Origin: Myxococcota bacterium
GTDB lineage: Bacteria; Myxococcota_A; UBA9160; UBA4427
Reading direction: 5' to 3'
NCBI GenBank assembly: GCA_030748735.1
Contig: JASMLK010000146.1
Span: forward strand, 1-64,000
DNA: 64,000 bases
This document shows positions 33,201-37,817 of this stretch, piece by piece. The notes beneath the pieces are model-generated. The model had not been told where the DNA came from, did not search any database, and saw only the letters and a list, made by a program, of their open reading frames with translations. Within the stretch, counting starts at the first letter, position 1. Each line of letters opens with the position of its first letter. Made by a program: the position numbers and the translations under genes.

Positions 33201-33464
33201 ATCGACCTCGTCCGGTACCGAGGTGGGGTTCTTGATCACGATGTTCACGGTGCCGATGCTGCACAGTTCGCAGAAGCTGACCGTGAAGTCATGATCGATC
33301 AGGTCGGCCGTTCCGAGGCTGGAAGGGCAGCCGGGCGGCACGGTCTGCGCGAGTGCAGGCGGCGCCGAGAGAGCGATCAGCGCAAACGACAACGCAGACA
33401 AGATCGCGAGAAACCCGCCCTTGTTGCGTTGCACTTTCGCTCGCTGTCCCTTGCCGTCGTGCAC
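18222..33464 (-). CDS. Giant outer-membrane surface protein: DUF11 repeats, Cna-B/SdrD-B modules, OmpA-like modules and C-terminal beta-barrel
   Basis: About 5080 residues. The start is set at the GTG at 33464: GAGG lies 5 bases before it, it gives a normal signal peptide (cleavage after PPALA, about residue 39), and in-frame starts further upstream fall inside the riboswitch. Residues about 45-2750 are a chain of roughly twenty DUF11-type repeats (recurring SIGE..EYTITI.N and TV.FRV.VDA patterns). Cna-B/SdrD-B-like modules lie at about 2755-2850, 2875-2990 and 3177-3229, the last with the Ca-site-like DDHNGNGVQDEGE. Another DUF11 copy is at about 3045-3168. OmpA-like modules are at about 3285-3345 (degenerate), 3436-3565, 3602-3730 and 3750-3872. 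Residues about 4172-5080 are alternating beta-strands ending in Phe, an outer-membrane barrel. No plug domain, sortase motif or autotransporter passenger cleavage site was seen. It probably is a barrel-anchored, peptidoglycan-tethered surface fibre. Confidence 0.9.
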   Translation of the reverse strand: MHDGKGQRAKVQRNKGGFLAILSALSFALIALSAPPALAQTVPPGCPSSLGTADLIDHDFTVSFCELCSIGTVNIVIKNPTSVPDEVDLSEIIVREDLGSSGLTYVAGSTTFTGTNVTAPAVVEPTVAAPNGSRLTWTLPAGFTLEADAPGPGNRESLAIEFNVERHSNFDEEGLVTANRSIEAEIEATPSCALGDRFTTDTGTETLPLREPEPDLSKGGRNIDAAQGGYASVVYGHENDDVIWRIRVRNDGNAPLQDVLFDDSIVPGNYVFDWACDDEGDAEAAAGGAAPAGCVSLGGTTNINDFDVAQEFGGGANPYIVAPAGGRGFYYFVGRVTDSCRDRTNTVNDGEWGCQVDTPAGGISLTSGGSDAGDDDDPLRTDSQASGVDVGVAYTGIDTAQPMGATGFVTITIDNNSNGTIKGETGGLRLNHLLPAEYVIDPTFTPTISMNPRYGTYDGMIDTIQWTNPQAGTVPLTSSDPADPLANSALDFLLTSSTVHPDFADQIHMIRHGDEVTITFRTVLVDPTDYDLTANIDVREESPTSSPANTDPIESFTITSQTELWWEEYCTATLHNDVIVDNDTAVPEDLDPNIVGSELLFILTSTGDPLSLSVELTNNGGHDADDYFAYVTFGEAMVVQTAPAGCSATTNPPAMPNWTIPANLPATASVYVCDRGAIGPGATETLTFEVVKNTALSFDDDLTFRVDVIGEITLSDGTPLWFPAPSARSDGITDRANDYSLDALRARVVGYDLLKSQAADCSENNPPPGSPDDQIEIGEECSFSIESGGWFGFQTPGFSYIAVQNVQVVDGLPDGQGYISSTDPLLTSTSAIAGVSLNPPPSPLDEGDFDWTFNTVVPAERITQKDHWFRAEAVTRMLNDPIDTSALPNEHAEQSSNILTSTFEVVFFNALLPGEETFTLGPSTIGYPREVHRRVDLTVTEPSLTVTKEVCNETLYGSGAACSNFVALADDGDAFDTYVYRITVSNAASTDGVVHAPAYDVTVTSVADPSDQLFVELLTGDGVDNDGDAFIDGADAGGEGTISDNVLENLNPAQVIASHTHSDALLKIDAGDSVVLYYRVDPLDDVAPLETLTNSVSASYDSLEGASGNQSAPLGTNGQAGGARQFTTASAEATIQIIPVEVDPKAVIAASNSALATPPTPQPVSIGEEVEFQLHTMIPVAQLRSFTVRDELPAGIRCVEAPDVDLDSPPYDAAGFSPGGTFTPTCTDSLVEWDFGDQTVTAGAGGGTRFDFEIDFVARVDNVAGNQEGTTITNGGTATVAEVRYVDEDSNPVVIPIDEAVLVVREPAIDLTKAFSVVEADADDIPRVTVTATNNGTATAYNLRVLDDLDSIGLSYEGDIQGALPPTADVITFGADQPLFTWAPGFGIDPGDTVTFSFEVQVNTLVGPLSEMDNTIQADWTSLPTTSTALNATGMIGADGSATGMRIGALPNAAEPLNDYEAEADATLPVPGLTITKTDLTPALLPQIGAHKSFEVRIDLPEGMTENLVVADSLDFAAVSYVLAHNGDYDITYQFDGIATINGVAPSEVAMTSVPGDATSGTATWTIGTVVTQTEDDLTTTAIDPAIRITYAARINNDLVTDVGDALQNSAEVSYTNGETGSPETMSDTTALIMATEPNLTSTKASSNATPGKDPDDPIAFGDTIEYLLSYVNGGDATAYDLNIVDTLPDELTFDATFTPTATINGVPVVGFVAMPSGPASGPLNWGRGQGDETLDIPAGGFLQLTYHTILTTPTPDPETIQNTVWGDWTSLDGASVYERTGDGCPTVTAPDDYCFGPALAVDTTDPVLPPDPLLKENTQSEASVGEAFRYRITVPETPYDFPIYDLKIYDDLSASAADLRFIEVDKISGSGSWTPVNTGDSTNLVIEDTTTGIDIPAMEQVVVEITVVLEDTPTNTSGLSFTNTAWYAWNWFDDDDVSERPGNSDTTGTMTIVGPDTMTLQKSGPATMTIGTPETFSLDVQNTGTGTAWNLTIIDQLPSGAAGGTCDVAPTNVSAEVFESNGTTTVSGPLVRDTDYSLTFAGDPTCEITIEALSTSAAVGASERFIVSYETSLDNGSQDAVVLTNVAGTTQWYSTDGSDAATAGDRRSYTRTITDGTVGTLDHEDAHSTSSALPLYRFEKTVSNLTQGTDPASEATPGDTLRYRIEVENTGATPLQNITLFDEPDRLNGAARFVPGSLSLVTVPGTADSSNTSATGGTHGSGVIDIRDLDLPNLNDTAVIEYDITLAAVIAVGTTISNQAELQANASAFASSDDPAVNGSADPLVAGDEDPTSLTIVSMPVFQVEKVSTDLDGDPLVLLAGERLRYTITIKNIGTDDAVDAMLRDAIPVNTRYVAGSTTLNGGAVADGAGGVPAFVGGMAIYAPEDPTPGAMRADASATTDNVATLVFDVTVDADVVDGTVISNQAFVSAVTGGAVDTPSDDPDTAVPNDPTRDTVGSVPLLFASKAAALYTDAGTIGVVDPGDILEYTIVVYNNGTSSVTAVELQDDVPANTTYVDDTVTLNGIALGQPDGGTSPLIASIPISSSDLTPPLPATGMGVLSPGESATVTFRLEVDAGTPAGTLISNQATVMTAETANLLTDGDGDPATGPEPTIVVVGAGQQLAITKQVSVVGGGAAVAGAELEYVVRIDNIATVTASDVVISDDLDDPVAGQLSYVASSATLNGATAGVTVVGSLITADYSTTNGPLAVGGALVLRFRATLDAGLATGTNVRNTASVEWNAASQTESASVDIAVGGMPGVGTLNGALWHDVDFDETQGGGETTLAGWFIDLYRNSLLVQTVTADAAGAFTMAGLAPNDSNGDVYSLSFRAADATSNSASIGNASSAFTDGPQQITDLMVPGGSNLLGLDLPIQPNGVVYSAVERTPIRGASLVLEREGGVSIPSSCFDDPDQQGQVTRADGFYKFDLNFSAAVCSGSANYVLRVSPPASGFAAGDSQIIPPTSSPGTTAFDVPGCPTTADDAVPATTSHCEVQASALAPPTSVAATSPATAYHTFFTLDEFAPPGSAQIFNNHVALDPSIDSAVGLTKTTPLVNVSIGELVPYEITLINGLATTLPDLSIVDRYPAGFRYIEGSARIDGVPTEPDVEGHVLTWPGLTVEASGRRTAALLLAVGAGVTEGEFTNRAQALTSSTGVPLTGEASATVRVVPDPDFACTDVLGKVFDDHNGNGVQDEGEAGLSSIRLVTPRGLAATTDAHGRYHITCAVVPKEGRGSNFALKLDERTLPTGYRLTTRGVNLARATRGKALKLNFGATIDRVVSLDLIDAVFRPGSTLIREQWIPRLDRLIEELEAGPSILRLSYVADVEDAGLVGRRLDAMRETIESRWTHEPLRIENDVFWRLGQPATETTSERIRRNAWDILASPFASTRRIDGGSTVEQQLPADASYTAWAQDEARLEVQQGDRLSEREVLTDVFETVKLKNVVPPIHFASGQADIPPTTIETLRLILDGMRHLEKVRIHLTGHSDNQPLSGKLAARYGDNEGLSRERAGKAAELIQRQLALGPDAISYEWAGDAHPLESNDTEPGRARNRRVEIEVWYDEPRQAVAVEDVVTREDIQRVKVCRAETVCKMRFREGHARRARVKNLIAPLRYSEKGVGKLEPFIAQISRALGDLSNKQNVTVKLVGYSDDAPLAGRSAQIYGDHLALSKARARRVALSLEDALGQATAAVESDGRGAARPVASNDNELGRALNRRIEVEFWYDDPLQDLPDEPQVCPDAGDAEWMAQVYDPVWGRIAPLPLVDGEARISPSYLENLKRALADVAGRTRPRLRFVGYTSNERLDRRTAVAYGDDIGLSTARAQRVMQAVQAELGLEDDQVEHEGRGYVYSNDVVNGGFIEGAQSQVAVQVVYDEASVLDDLEGVSITPITREIVPRSVLELNVMRISVDGQPIDDPGRSHADIARCTDVALSEADVKFRFDALTSERRLSVTVESGTVALAAEPGSSSQAAGPARFRMDTNYPHFIARAEVRIFEAGDSMRSEPLVVLPIEQAGVAEWQPEASPFASPKRELAFVLRAYDAEGRFDETAPQTLWIVKSPVGRSLPGETPGGGPLLVSGSGASDAGSLFAGYGESGPLLVNIPLDSAGTVRVHGTSVPEGHRVWLAGRPVPVDERGEFVAEAILPSGLHTVEVNIQDEEGRGDLFLRDLDIRKEDWFYVGIADVTFSLDKTNGPKDRLEGENQPFDSDPWAEGRLAFFLTGKFAEDWKLTASADTREGSVDELFSNFLDKSPDSLFRRIDPDYHYPTFGDDGTVEELAPTLGKFYVKLSKDESHLMWGNFNVGYRDNELALVERGLYGGKLHAVSNDTTSFGEKRYMLGGFAADPGTVRGRDEFRGTGGSLYYLRNRDLLNGSETLRIELRDKDSGLVSGVVDLRPGLDYDIDYFQGRILLSEPMASTVADELLIRSDGLSGYESWLVAQYEYTPGFDELDTLSTGGRAHAWLGDFLKLGVTANRNDDEGERSELYATDLTLRMSSQSWLKLQAGRSEGQLSFASRSDDGGFEFEGGNDLGLENVDAYGYRADISLGFADALSLTPFAPLADRLPVALGRLDMYAQFLDAGYSAPGLTTLVDTEQFGGNLELPITQRLAIRAKADHAKEDRGLETTTMEVDVDFALTDEVELSAGVRRDEREDRSPVVPETQEEGDRTDAVVQAEYDPGDRWRSYVFGQTSLEATGNREKNWRSGAGGEVLVTERLSAEGEASHGELGPAARVGTNFQKSDRTNVYLNYTLENERGANGVHTRTGNLVGGANSRMSDSASVYMENRYQHSKPETGLTRAVGMTLTPTERWTIGANLEVGTLKDRRTSAETERIAAGASVGYHFDEASVTSGVEFRYDDIERPDASNDDRTSWLFKNGLRVQLTDDWRLLAKFNHAMSHSSLGDFFDADYTEAVLGYAYRPVANDRLNALLKYTYFYSFPSAEQANSSGTASASFVQRSHVFAVDAGYDITRVWTLGGKYAYRSSQVSLDRDDPKFFENDAHLYILRSDLRLFENWESTVEGRMLDLPDLDERKSGALVTLNRYFGEHFKVGLGYNFTDFSEDLTDLDYDDHGWFLNMVGSF

Positions 33465-33466
33465 GA

Positions 33467-33521
33467 CTGCCTCGTCCGACGCAAGCTTTCGCTTGCGTTT
33501 CGAAAATGGGGACCGAGGCAG
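33467..33521 (-). promoter_or_regulatory. Stem-loop that can sequester the ribosome site of the giant gene (putative riboswitch expression platform)
   Basis: In the transcript CUGCCUCGGUCC (33521-33510) pairs with GGACGAGGCAG (33477-33467) with one bulged G. Inside the loop a perfect 8-bp hairpin with a GAAA loop forms at 33479-33498. The 3' arm contains the GAGG that serves the GTG start at 33464. The stem has no U-run after it, so translational rather than transcriptional control is more likely. Confidence 0.5.
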
Positions 33522-33545
33522 CGCAAAGAGAAAGATCCTCACACT

Positions 33546-33664
33546 GGATTCCGGCGGTCCCGCTGCCATGGAACGCCTGGAAGCACTTTCGAAGCTTCCG
33601 GGCCTTCTTTAGACCGGTGACTTTGCGTCGCCGCCTTTCAGCGGCTTTGCCTTTGTCTGAATCG
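33546..33664 (-). promoter_or_regulatory. c-di-GMP-I (GEMM-I) riboswitch aptamer
   Basis: Reading the minus strand, the order and sequence fit GEMM-I. GAUUC at the 5' end pairs with GAAUC at the 3' end (P1). Then come the conserved AAAGGCAAA, a GCCGCU-GAAA-GGCGGC hairpin with the GAAA tetraloop, and the near-invariant GACGCAAAG...CCGG.CUAAA block that holds the tetraloop receptor and ligand-contacting G/A. A second stem ends in the conserved AUGGCAGCGGGACCGCC (Vc2 has GGUAGCGGGGUUACC). It lies between the TonB-like gene and the giant gene. In known cases it binds cyclic di-GMP and controls motility, pili or surface proteins. Confidence 0.85.
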
Positions 33665-33665
33665 C

Positions 33666-33684
33666 GTTGAGCCGCCGGCTCAAC
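33666..33684. repeat. Perfect 9-bp palindrome beside the riboswitch
   Basis: GTTGAGCCGCCGGCTCAAC, directly 5' of the aptamer in the transcript. There is no U-run on the minus strand, so it is not an obvious terminator. It may be an operator half-site pair or an upstream RNA hairpin. Confidence 0.4.
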
Positions 33685-33741
33685 CTTTCACTGCTTTTTC
33701 ATTTCGCGCGTTGGGTCTGGTTGCTCCTTCGAAATTGCGAA

Positions 33742-35118
33742 TCAACTCGCCGGGAGGAAGTCGATCGGATAGACGATCAAGACCGGCGGTACGCCCTCTT
33801 TGCCGCCGAAGTCGAACTGGCCGACCCGGGCCACCACCTGCCGGGCGAGCTTGGGTGCGTTCATGTCCGTCGACTGCACTTCGCACAGCGATACGCTGCC
33901 GTCCGGCTCGACCTGGAAGCGCAGCACGATCTGCCCCTGCAGCGTGGGGTCTCGCCGCAGCTCCCTGTTGTAGAGACGATAGAGCGCAGCCTTGTGGCGA
34001 TCGAAGACGATCTGGATCTCTTCGTCCGTACGCGCGGGGCCGGGGCCTCCGCTCAGCGGACGCTCGTCGCCCACGATCTCGCCGATGCCGCTGGTCGCCA
34101 TTCCGACTTCCACGCCTTCGATCGATCCACCGGCGCCGCCGATGTCGCGACTCACAGAAGCGAGGTTGATGCCACCACTCGTTCCGGCGGCGCGCGTCGC
34201 CACCATCGAACGCACTGCACCGTGGCCGGGCTTCGGCTCCGCCTGCTGGATGCGCGCCTGGGCCCCCAGTCTGGCTGTCGTCGTGTTCGAGGCGAGACCC
34301 GAGAACTTCTCGCGGAACGCGAGGATGCCGGTCGACTCGGTCTTCTTGCGGCTGGCCACCTTTGGTTCGGGCCGGGACGCGGGTTCGGGCGCCTTGGTAT
34401 CCGCCACGGCCGGCTCATCCGACGTCTGCGGCTTGGTTTCGGCCGGCTTCAACTCCACCTGCTTCGGCGGTGGAGGCGGGGGGACTTCGCGCACGAGTCG
34501 CGTCAGGCGCTCCGGTACATCGACCGGCTGCCACGGGTCGGGCAGCGGAATCTTGATCCACGGGAACACCACACCCAGCAAGAGGCTCAGCAGGAGCGAC
34601 ACCATCAGGGCCTTGCGGAAGCGCTGGTCGTCCTCGCCGCCGCGCGTCCAGGGCATGATGGTCACGCGCTCTTGCCCGGGTTCGATCTCCCGTTCGATCA
34701 GCCACTCTCGCTTGCGCGCTTCTTCTTCGAGTTTGATCTCGTAGAGCTCGTCGACGATGTCGTCGGCGTTCAGTTCTTCGTCCGAGATCTTGCAGAGCAC
34801 CGCCTGCCGGCGACTCTCGATCTCGGCGAGCCGCTCCGCGAAGGCGTCGATGCGGCGTCGGACGACGACGAGATGGTCCTCCCCATCGATCGCGGCGTGT
34901 TCGCCCGACCAGAAGAGACCCTCGCCCCCCAGCTCTCGAAGCTCGTCGAGGCCGCGACAGACATCACCCAGTACGGCGATCTGCCGCTGTTCGACAGCGT
35001 GCTGCTCGAGTTCGGCGTCGATCGCACGCAGCTGCGCCTCGAGGCTCTCGAGGTTCGCCTGTGTTTGATCGAGTTGCGAGTTCAGCGCACTCGTATCGGT
35101 TGTTTCGAGTTCTTCCAC
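33742..35118 (-). CDS. TonB-like energy-transducing protein with AgmX/PglI C-terminal domain and cytoplasmic coiled coil
   Basis: 458 residues. Residues 1-165 are Glu/Leu/Arg-rich helix, probably a cytoplasmic coiled coil. A single membrane helix (about 170-190, MVSLLLSLLLGVVFPW) is followed by a Pro-rich periplasmic stretch with VPPPPPPKQVELKP. The C-terminal ~90 residues (DEEIQIVFDRHKAALYRLYN, QGQIVLRFQVEPDGSVSLCE) are the AgmX/PglI variant of the TonB C-terminal fold. Such proteins couple the ExbB/ExbD proton channel to outer-membrane partners; in Myxococcus relatives take part in gliding. It is the last gene before the giant outer-membrane protein, its likely partner. The large cytoplasmic N-terminal coiled coil is unlike classical TonB. 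Confidence 0.85.
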   Translation of the reverse strand: MEELETTDTSALNSQLDQTQANLESLEAQLRAIDAELEQHAVEQRQIAVLGDVCRGLDELRELGGEGLFWSGEHAAIDGEDHLVVVRRRIDAFAERLAEIESRRQAVLCKISDEELNADDIVDELYEIKLEEEARKREWLIEREIEPGQERVTIMPWTRGGEDDQRFRKALMVSLLLSLLLGVVFPWIKIPLPDPWQPVDVPERLTRLVREVPPPPPPKQVELKPAETKPQTSDEPAVADTKAPEPASRPEPKVASRKKTESTGILAFREKFSGLASNTTTARLGAQARIQQAEPKPGHGAVRSMVATRAAGTSGGINLASVSRDIGGAGGSIEGVEVGMATSGIGEIVGDERPLSGGPGPARTDEEIQIVFDRHKAALYRLYNRELRRDPTLQGQIVLRFQVEPDGSVSLCEVQSTDMNAPKLARQVVARVGQFDFGGKEGVPPVLIVYPIDFLPAS

Positions 35119-35140
35119 GGAATTGGGCTCGGCCTGTGGG

Positions 35141-35644
35141 TTAGGTATGCGGATGTTCGGGGGCTTTCTGGAGTACGGCGAGCGAGATGCGCCCGTAGCC
35201 CTGCCCCGTCGCGGTCGACATCACCTTCTTGATGACGTCGAAGGGAACGCGCTTGTCGGCCAACACCGTCACCTCTCGTCTCCCCGCCACCGTGAGCGTC
35301 TTGATCCCGATGATGCGTTCGTCGATCTCGCCCAGCCGCTTGGCAATGGGGGCGATGATCTGCCCGCCGAAGGCGCGGATTTCTTCGGTCCGAACGACGG
35401 GTTCACCCTGCACGGTCACTTCATGGGGGCTCACGAAGATCACGACGGTTTCCCGCGGCTTGTCTTCAACCACCGACGCCGGCAGGGTGATCTGCTTGGG
35501 CGTCTCGAGCACCTCGGTCGAAGCCGAGTTCACGAGCAGGAAGAACACGAGGATCGTGAACACGTCCATCAACGAGGTGAGGTTCATCTTCGGAAGCGCC
35601 TGGCGGTTGCGCGACATCCGCCGCATGCGGCGAGAATTCTTCAC
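35141..35644 (-). CDS. exbD: ExbD/TolR-family biopolymer transport protein (first ExbD next to the TonB-like gene)
   Basis: 167 residues. A basic cytoplasmic N-terminus is followed by the single helix NLTSLMDVFTILVFFLLV, whose Asp is the conserved proton-pathway residue of ExbD/TolR/MotB-type stators. A periplasmic ExbD domain follows (KITLPAS-type strand, later VTVLADKRVPFDVIKKVM). It would form the ion channel with the ExbB-like protein. It overlaps the other ExbD gene by 4 bases and ends 22 bases before the TonB-like start. Confidence 0.92.
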   Translation of the reverse strand: MKNSRRMRRMSRNRQALPKMNLTSLMDVFTILVFFLLVNSASTEVLETPKQITLPASVVEDKPRETVVIFVSPHEVTVQGEPVVRTEEIRAFGGQIIAPIAKRLGEIDERIIGIKTLTVAGRREVTVLADKRVPFDVIKKVMSTATGQGYGRISLAVLQKAPEHPHT

Positions 35645-36135
35645 GGGGCATCTCCTATGGCGACGTCACTGAACAGCGCCAGGCGAACCGGGGGCTGGCC
35701 CGCCGCTTCGGCCGGGACCTCAGCGCTGCGCAGGGTGTCCATCACCTGGATCAGGTGGTCGTACTCGATTTCGGGTTCGAGCAGCACCGATGCATCTTCG
35801 CCGTCGGGGTGGCTCTGCTTCAGCGCGATCACGTGTTCCCGCAAGCCAGCGAAGTCATACCGATCGTCGACCTTGGGCAGGGTCGCGACCTTGCCCGAGG
35901 TGTCGAGGATTTCGAGACCACCTTCCCGCACGACCACCTCGACCCGGTAAATGGGCGCGACCGAAGCCGCTCCGCCCTCGGTCGTGGGCAGGCTGAGTTC
36001 GATGATCGTGATGCGCGAGAAGACGGCCGTGATCAACAGGAACGGGACCAGCACCACCATCAAGTTGAGGAAGGTGGTCATGTCCAACTCCGGCGCGTCT
36101 GCCGTGCGTCGTCGAAAGTGATGTCGCCTACGCAT
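35641..36135 (-). CDS. Second ExbD/TolR-family protein
   Basis: 164 residues. The N-terminal helix region ELDMTTFLNLMVVLVPFLL has the conserved acidic position as D in LDMTTFLNLM, placed at the cytoplasmic edge as in ExbD paralogues. The periplasmic domain includes IYRVEVVVREGGLEI and a C-terminal YDHLIQVMDTLRSAEVPAEA. Two non-identical ExbD proteins per ExbB are common in AglX/AglV-like and TolQR-like clusters. It lies between the ExbB gene (6 bases away) and the first ExbD (4-base overlap). Confidence 0.87.
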   Translation of the reverse strand: MRRRHHFRRRTADAPELDMTTFLNLMVVLVPFLLITAVFSRITIIELSLPTTEGGAASVAPIYRVEVVVREGGLEILDTSGKVATLPKVDDRYDFAGLREHVIALKQSHPDGEDASVLLEPEIEYDHLIQVMDTLRSAEVPAEAAGQPPVRLALFSDVAIGDAP

Positions 36136-36141
36136 GACGAA

Positions 36142-36795
36142 CTACGCCTCGGCCTGCTGGCGCTTGGCTTTCGTCGAGATCACGTTGAGCGCCTTCACCG
36201 AAGCCATTTCGAGGCTGTCGATGATCTCACCCGTCTTGGCCGAGAGCACCGAGCTCGTGACCAGCAGCGGGATCGCCACCATCAAGCCGAAGGCCGTGGT
36301 GTTCATCGCGACCGAGATGCTGGCCGAGAGCAGGTCCGCCTTCTCCGCGGGGTTGGCGTTCGCCACCGCGGTAAAGGCCTCGATCAGGCCCATGATGGTC
36401 CCGAGCAGCCCGAGCAACGTTGCGATGCTCGACGCGAGCGCCACGTAGGGCGTGCGCTTTTCGAGCTGCGGGATGATTTCCATCATGCCCTCTTCCATCG
36501 CGATTTCGATGTCCTCGCGACGTCGCACGGCTCCCTGGAGCGCGAGCCCCATGCCGAGCAGCCGCCCGACGGCCGAGTCGTCCTCGGACGTCATCTCGCG
36601 TGCCTCGTTGAAGTCACCGCTCTCGAGTGCCGGTTGCACGCGAGACCAGGCCGACTGGTTCTTGGCGCGAATCGCGGTGAGGGTCACGTATCGCTCGACC
36701 GCGATCGCAGCGCCAACGGCGAAGACGATCAGGATCGGATACATGAACGGTCCACCCGTTGTGAAGAATCCGACGATGCCGTAGATGAGATCCAT
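36142..36795 (-). CDS. exbB: ExbB/TolQ/MotA-family proton channel protein
   Basis: 217 residues with three membrane helices: an N-terminal one (PFMYPILIVFAVGAAIAVER), and two near the C-terminus (IATLLGLLGTIMGLIEAFTA and TTAFGLMVAIPLLVTSSVL). The large cytoplasmic loop between helix 1 and 2 is typical of ExbB/TolQ, and so is the GLLGTIMGLIEAF signature. With the two ExbD genes it makes a complete proton-driven stator for the TonB-like protein. Confidence 0.95.
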   Translation of the reverse strand: MDLIYGIVGFFTTGGPFMYPILIVFAVGAAIAVERYVTLTAIRAKNQSAWSRVQPALESGDFNEAREMTSEDDSAVGRLLGMGLALQGAVRRREDIEIAMEEGMMEIIPQLEKRTPYVALASSIATLLGLLGTIMGLIEAFTAVANANPAEKADLLSASISVAMNTTAFGLMVAIPLLVTSSVLSAKTGEIIDSLEMASVKALNVISTKAKRQQAEA

Positions 36796-36837
36796 GATGA
36801 GGTACTCCTGGTGACCGGGACAGCCCGGTGCGGTGTT

Positions 36838-37170
36838 TCAGGGTTGGGGGTCCTTGCGAGCAGCAGCGCTTGATGGGGCATTGCCAACTCGGAGTTCGTA
36901 GTAGGCGAGCGCTCGTGCGAAGACATCGCGATCGACGGGTTGGCGCCCCGAGTCGAGCGCCTTGATGGCGTTCAGGGTGTCGCCGAGTTGAGAGCCCTTC
37001 CACGGCACGATGGCCAGGGACTTGGGCGCCTCGTCGTTGCCCACGATCGACATCCCGCTGAGGTGCTGCGCTTCCGGCCCTTTGGCCTTCGCCTTCTTCT
37101 CGCTTTCTGCGACGGCGACACCGTTCATCAGCAGCGCCATCGCGAGTGCCAGGCCGAGCGTCTTGATCAT
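36838..37170 (-). CDS. Small exported protein of unknown function
   Basis: 110 residues with a clear signal peptide (LGLALAMALLMNGVAVAES). The mature part is short and polar (SEKKAKAKGPEAQHLSGMS, later SLAIVPWKGSQLGDTLNAIK). I do not recognise a family. It sits between the TPR lipoprotein and exbB, with a 4-base overlap upstream, so it probably is part of the same periplasmic machine. Confidence 0.75.
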   Translation of the reverse strand: MIKTLGLALAMALLMNGVAVAESEKKAKAKGPEAQHLSGMSIVGNDEAPKSLAIVPWKGSQLGDTLNAIKALDSGRQPVDRDVFARALAYYELRVGNAPSSAAARKDPQP

Positions 37171-37817
37171 TGGGCCGCCCTCCCCGTTCGGTTGCGCAGG
37201 TCCGCGATCCAGATCCCGGCCTCGGCGTCGTCGGGGACCGCGCGGTGATAGCGTTCGTAGTTCTCGAGCGCGCAGTCGAGATCCGACAGATAGAGGTCGC
37301 AGAGGATCGCCAGATTCCGGCGCGCGAAATGGAAGCCCGGATAGATGTCGAGGGCGCGCTCGTAGCTGCTGCGCGCCTCTTCGAACTTCCCACGCTTGCG
37401 GTGAATGATGCCCAACTCGTTGTGCGCAACCGGATGGTTGGGGTTCGACTCGACCGCGCGGGTCATGCTGCGCTCGGCTTCTTCCAGCTCACCCAACTCA
37501 CCTTGGGCGATGCCGAGGTTGATGTGGGCCACCGTGATGTGCGGCGCGGCCTCGGTGACGACACTCAGCAGCTCGACCGCTTCGGCGTACTGCTCGTCCT
37601 CCATCGATCGCACCGCGCGACGGAAGTCCGAACGCAAGCTGCTCGCGATACCGACATCCTGAACGATCACGAAGCCCCGGTCGTCCTTGCTCTCGAAGCG
37701 GCCCGAAGCCGGGGGACCACTGGTGGCGCACCCCGTCGCGAACCAAAAGAGACACCCCGTGCAGAGCACGCGCAGGGCCGAGGCGAGGCTGCGCTTCGTC
37801 GTAGAGGCGACAGGCAT
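37167..37817 (-). CDS. TPR lipoprotein
   Basis: 216 residues. A basic N-terminus and hydrophobic stretch end in FATGC, a lipoprotein signal. At least three TPR units follow (AHINLGIAQGELGELEEAER, HNELGIIHRKRGKFEEARS, and the next unit YPGFHFARRNLAILC). It resembles the TPR lipoproteins next to ExbBD/AgmX genes in deltaproteobacteria. Possibly outer-membrane anchored on the periplasmic side. It starts one base after the stop of the large TPR lipoprotein. Confidence 0.88.
   Translation of the reverse strand: MPVASTTKRSLASALRVLCTGCLFWFATGCATSGPPASGRFESKDDRGFVIVQDVGIASSLRSDFRRAVRSMEDEQYAEAVELLSVVTEAAPHITVAHINLGIAQGELGELEEAERSMTRAVESNPNHPVAHNELGIIHRKRGKFEEARSSYERALDIYPGFHFARRNLAILCDLYLSDLDCALENYERYHRAVPDDAEAGIWIADLRNRTGRAAQ

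Noticed and set aside
24000-33400. The DUF11 region as DNA tandem repeats or a CRISPR array.
   Set aside because: Repeats are similar at protein level only; no regularly spaced identical DNA units were seen.
18222-33464. The giant protein as a TonB-dependent receptor.
   Set aside because: No plug domain or TonB box was found before the barrel; OmpA-like modules and repeats occupy that place. A TonB link remains only a context inference.
33465-33569. The upstream ATG at 33569 as start of the giant protein.
   Set aside because: It lies inside the conserved 3' part of the riboswitch and would put 35 odd residues before the signal peptide. The GTG at 33464 has a ribosome site.
33666-33684. The 9-bp palindrome as a terminator of the ExbBD/TonB operon.
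   Set aside because: On the minus strand it is preceded by A-rich and followed by non-U sequence, so it lacks the U-run of an intrinsic terminator.
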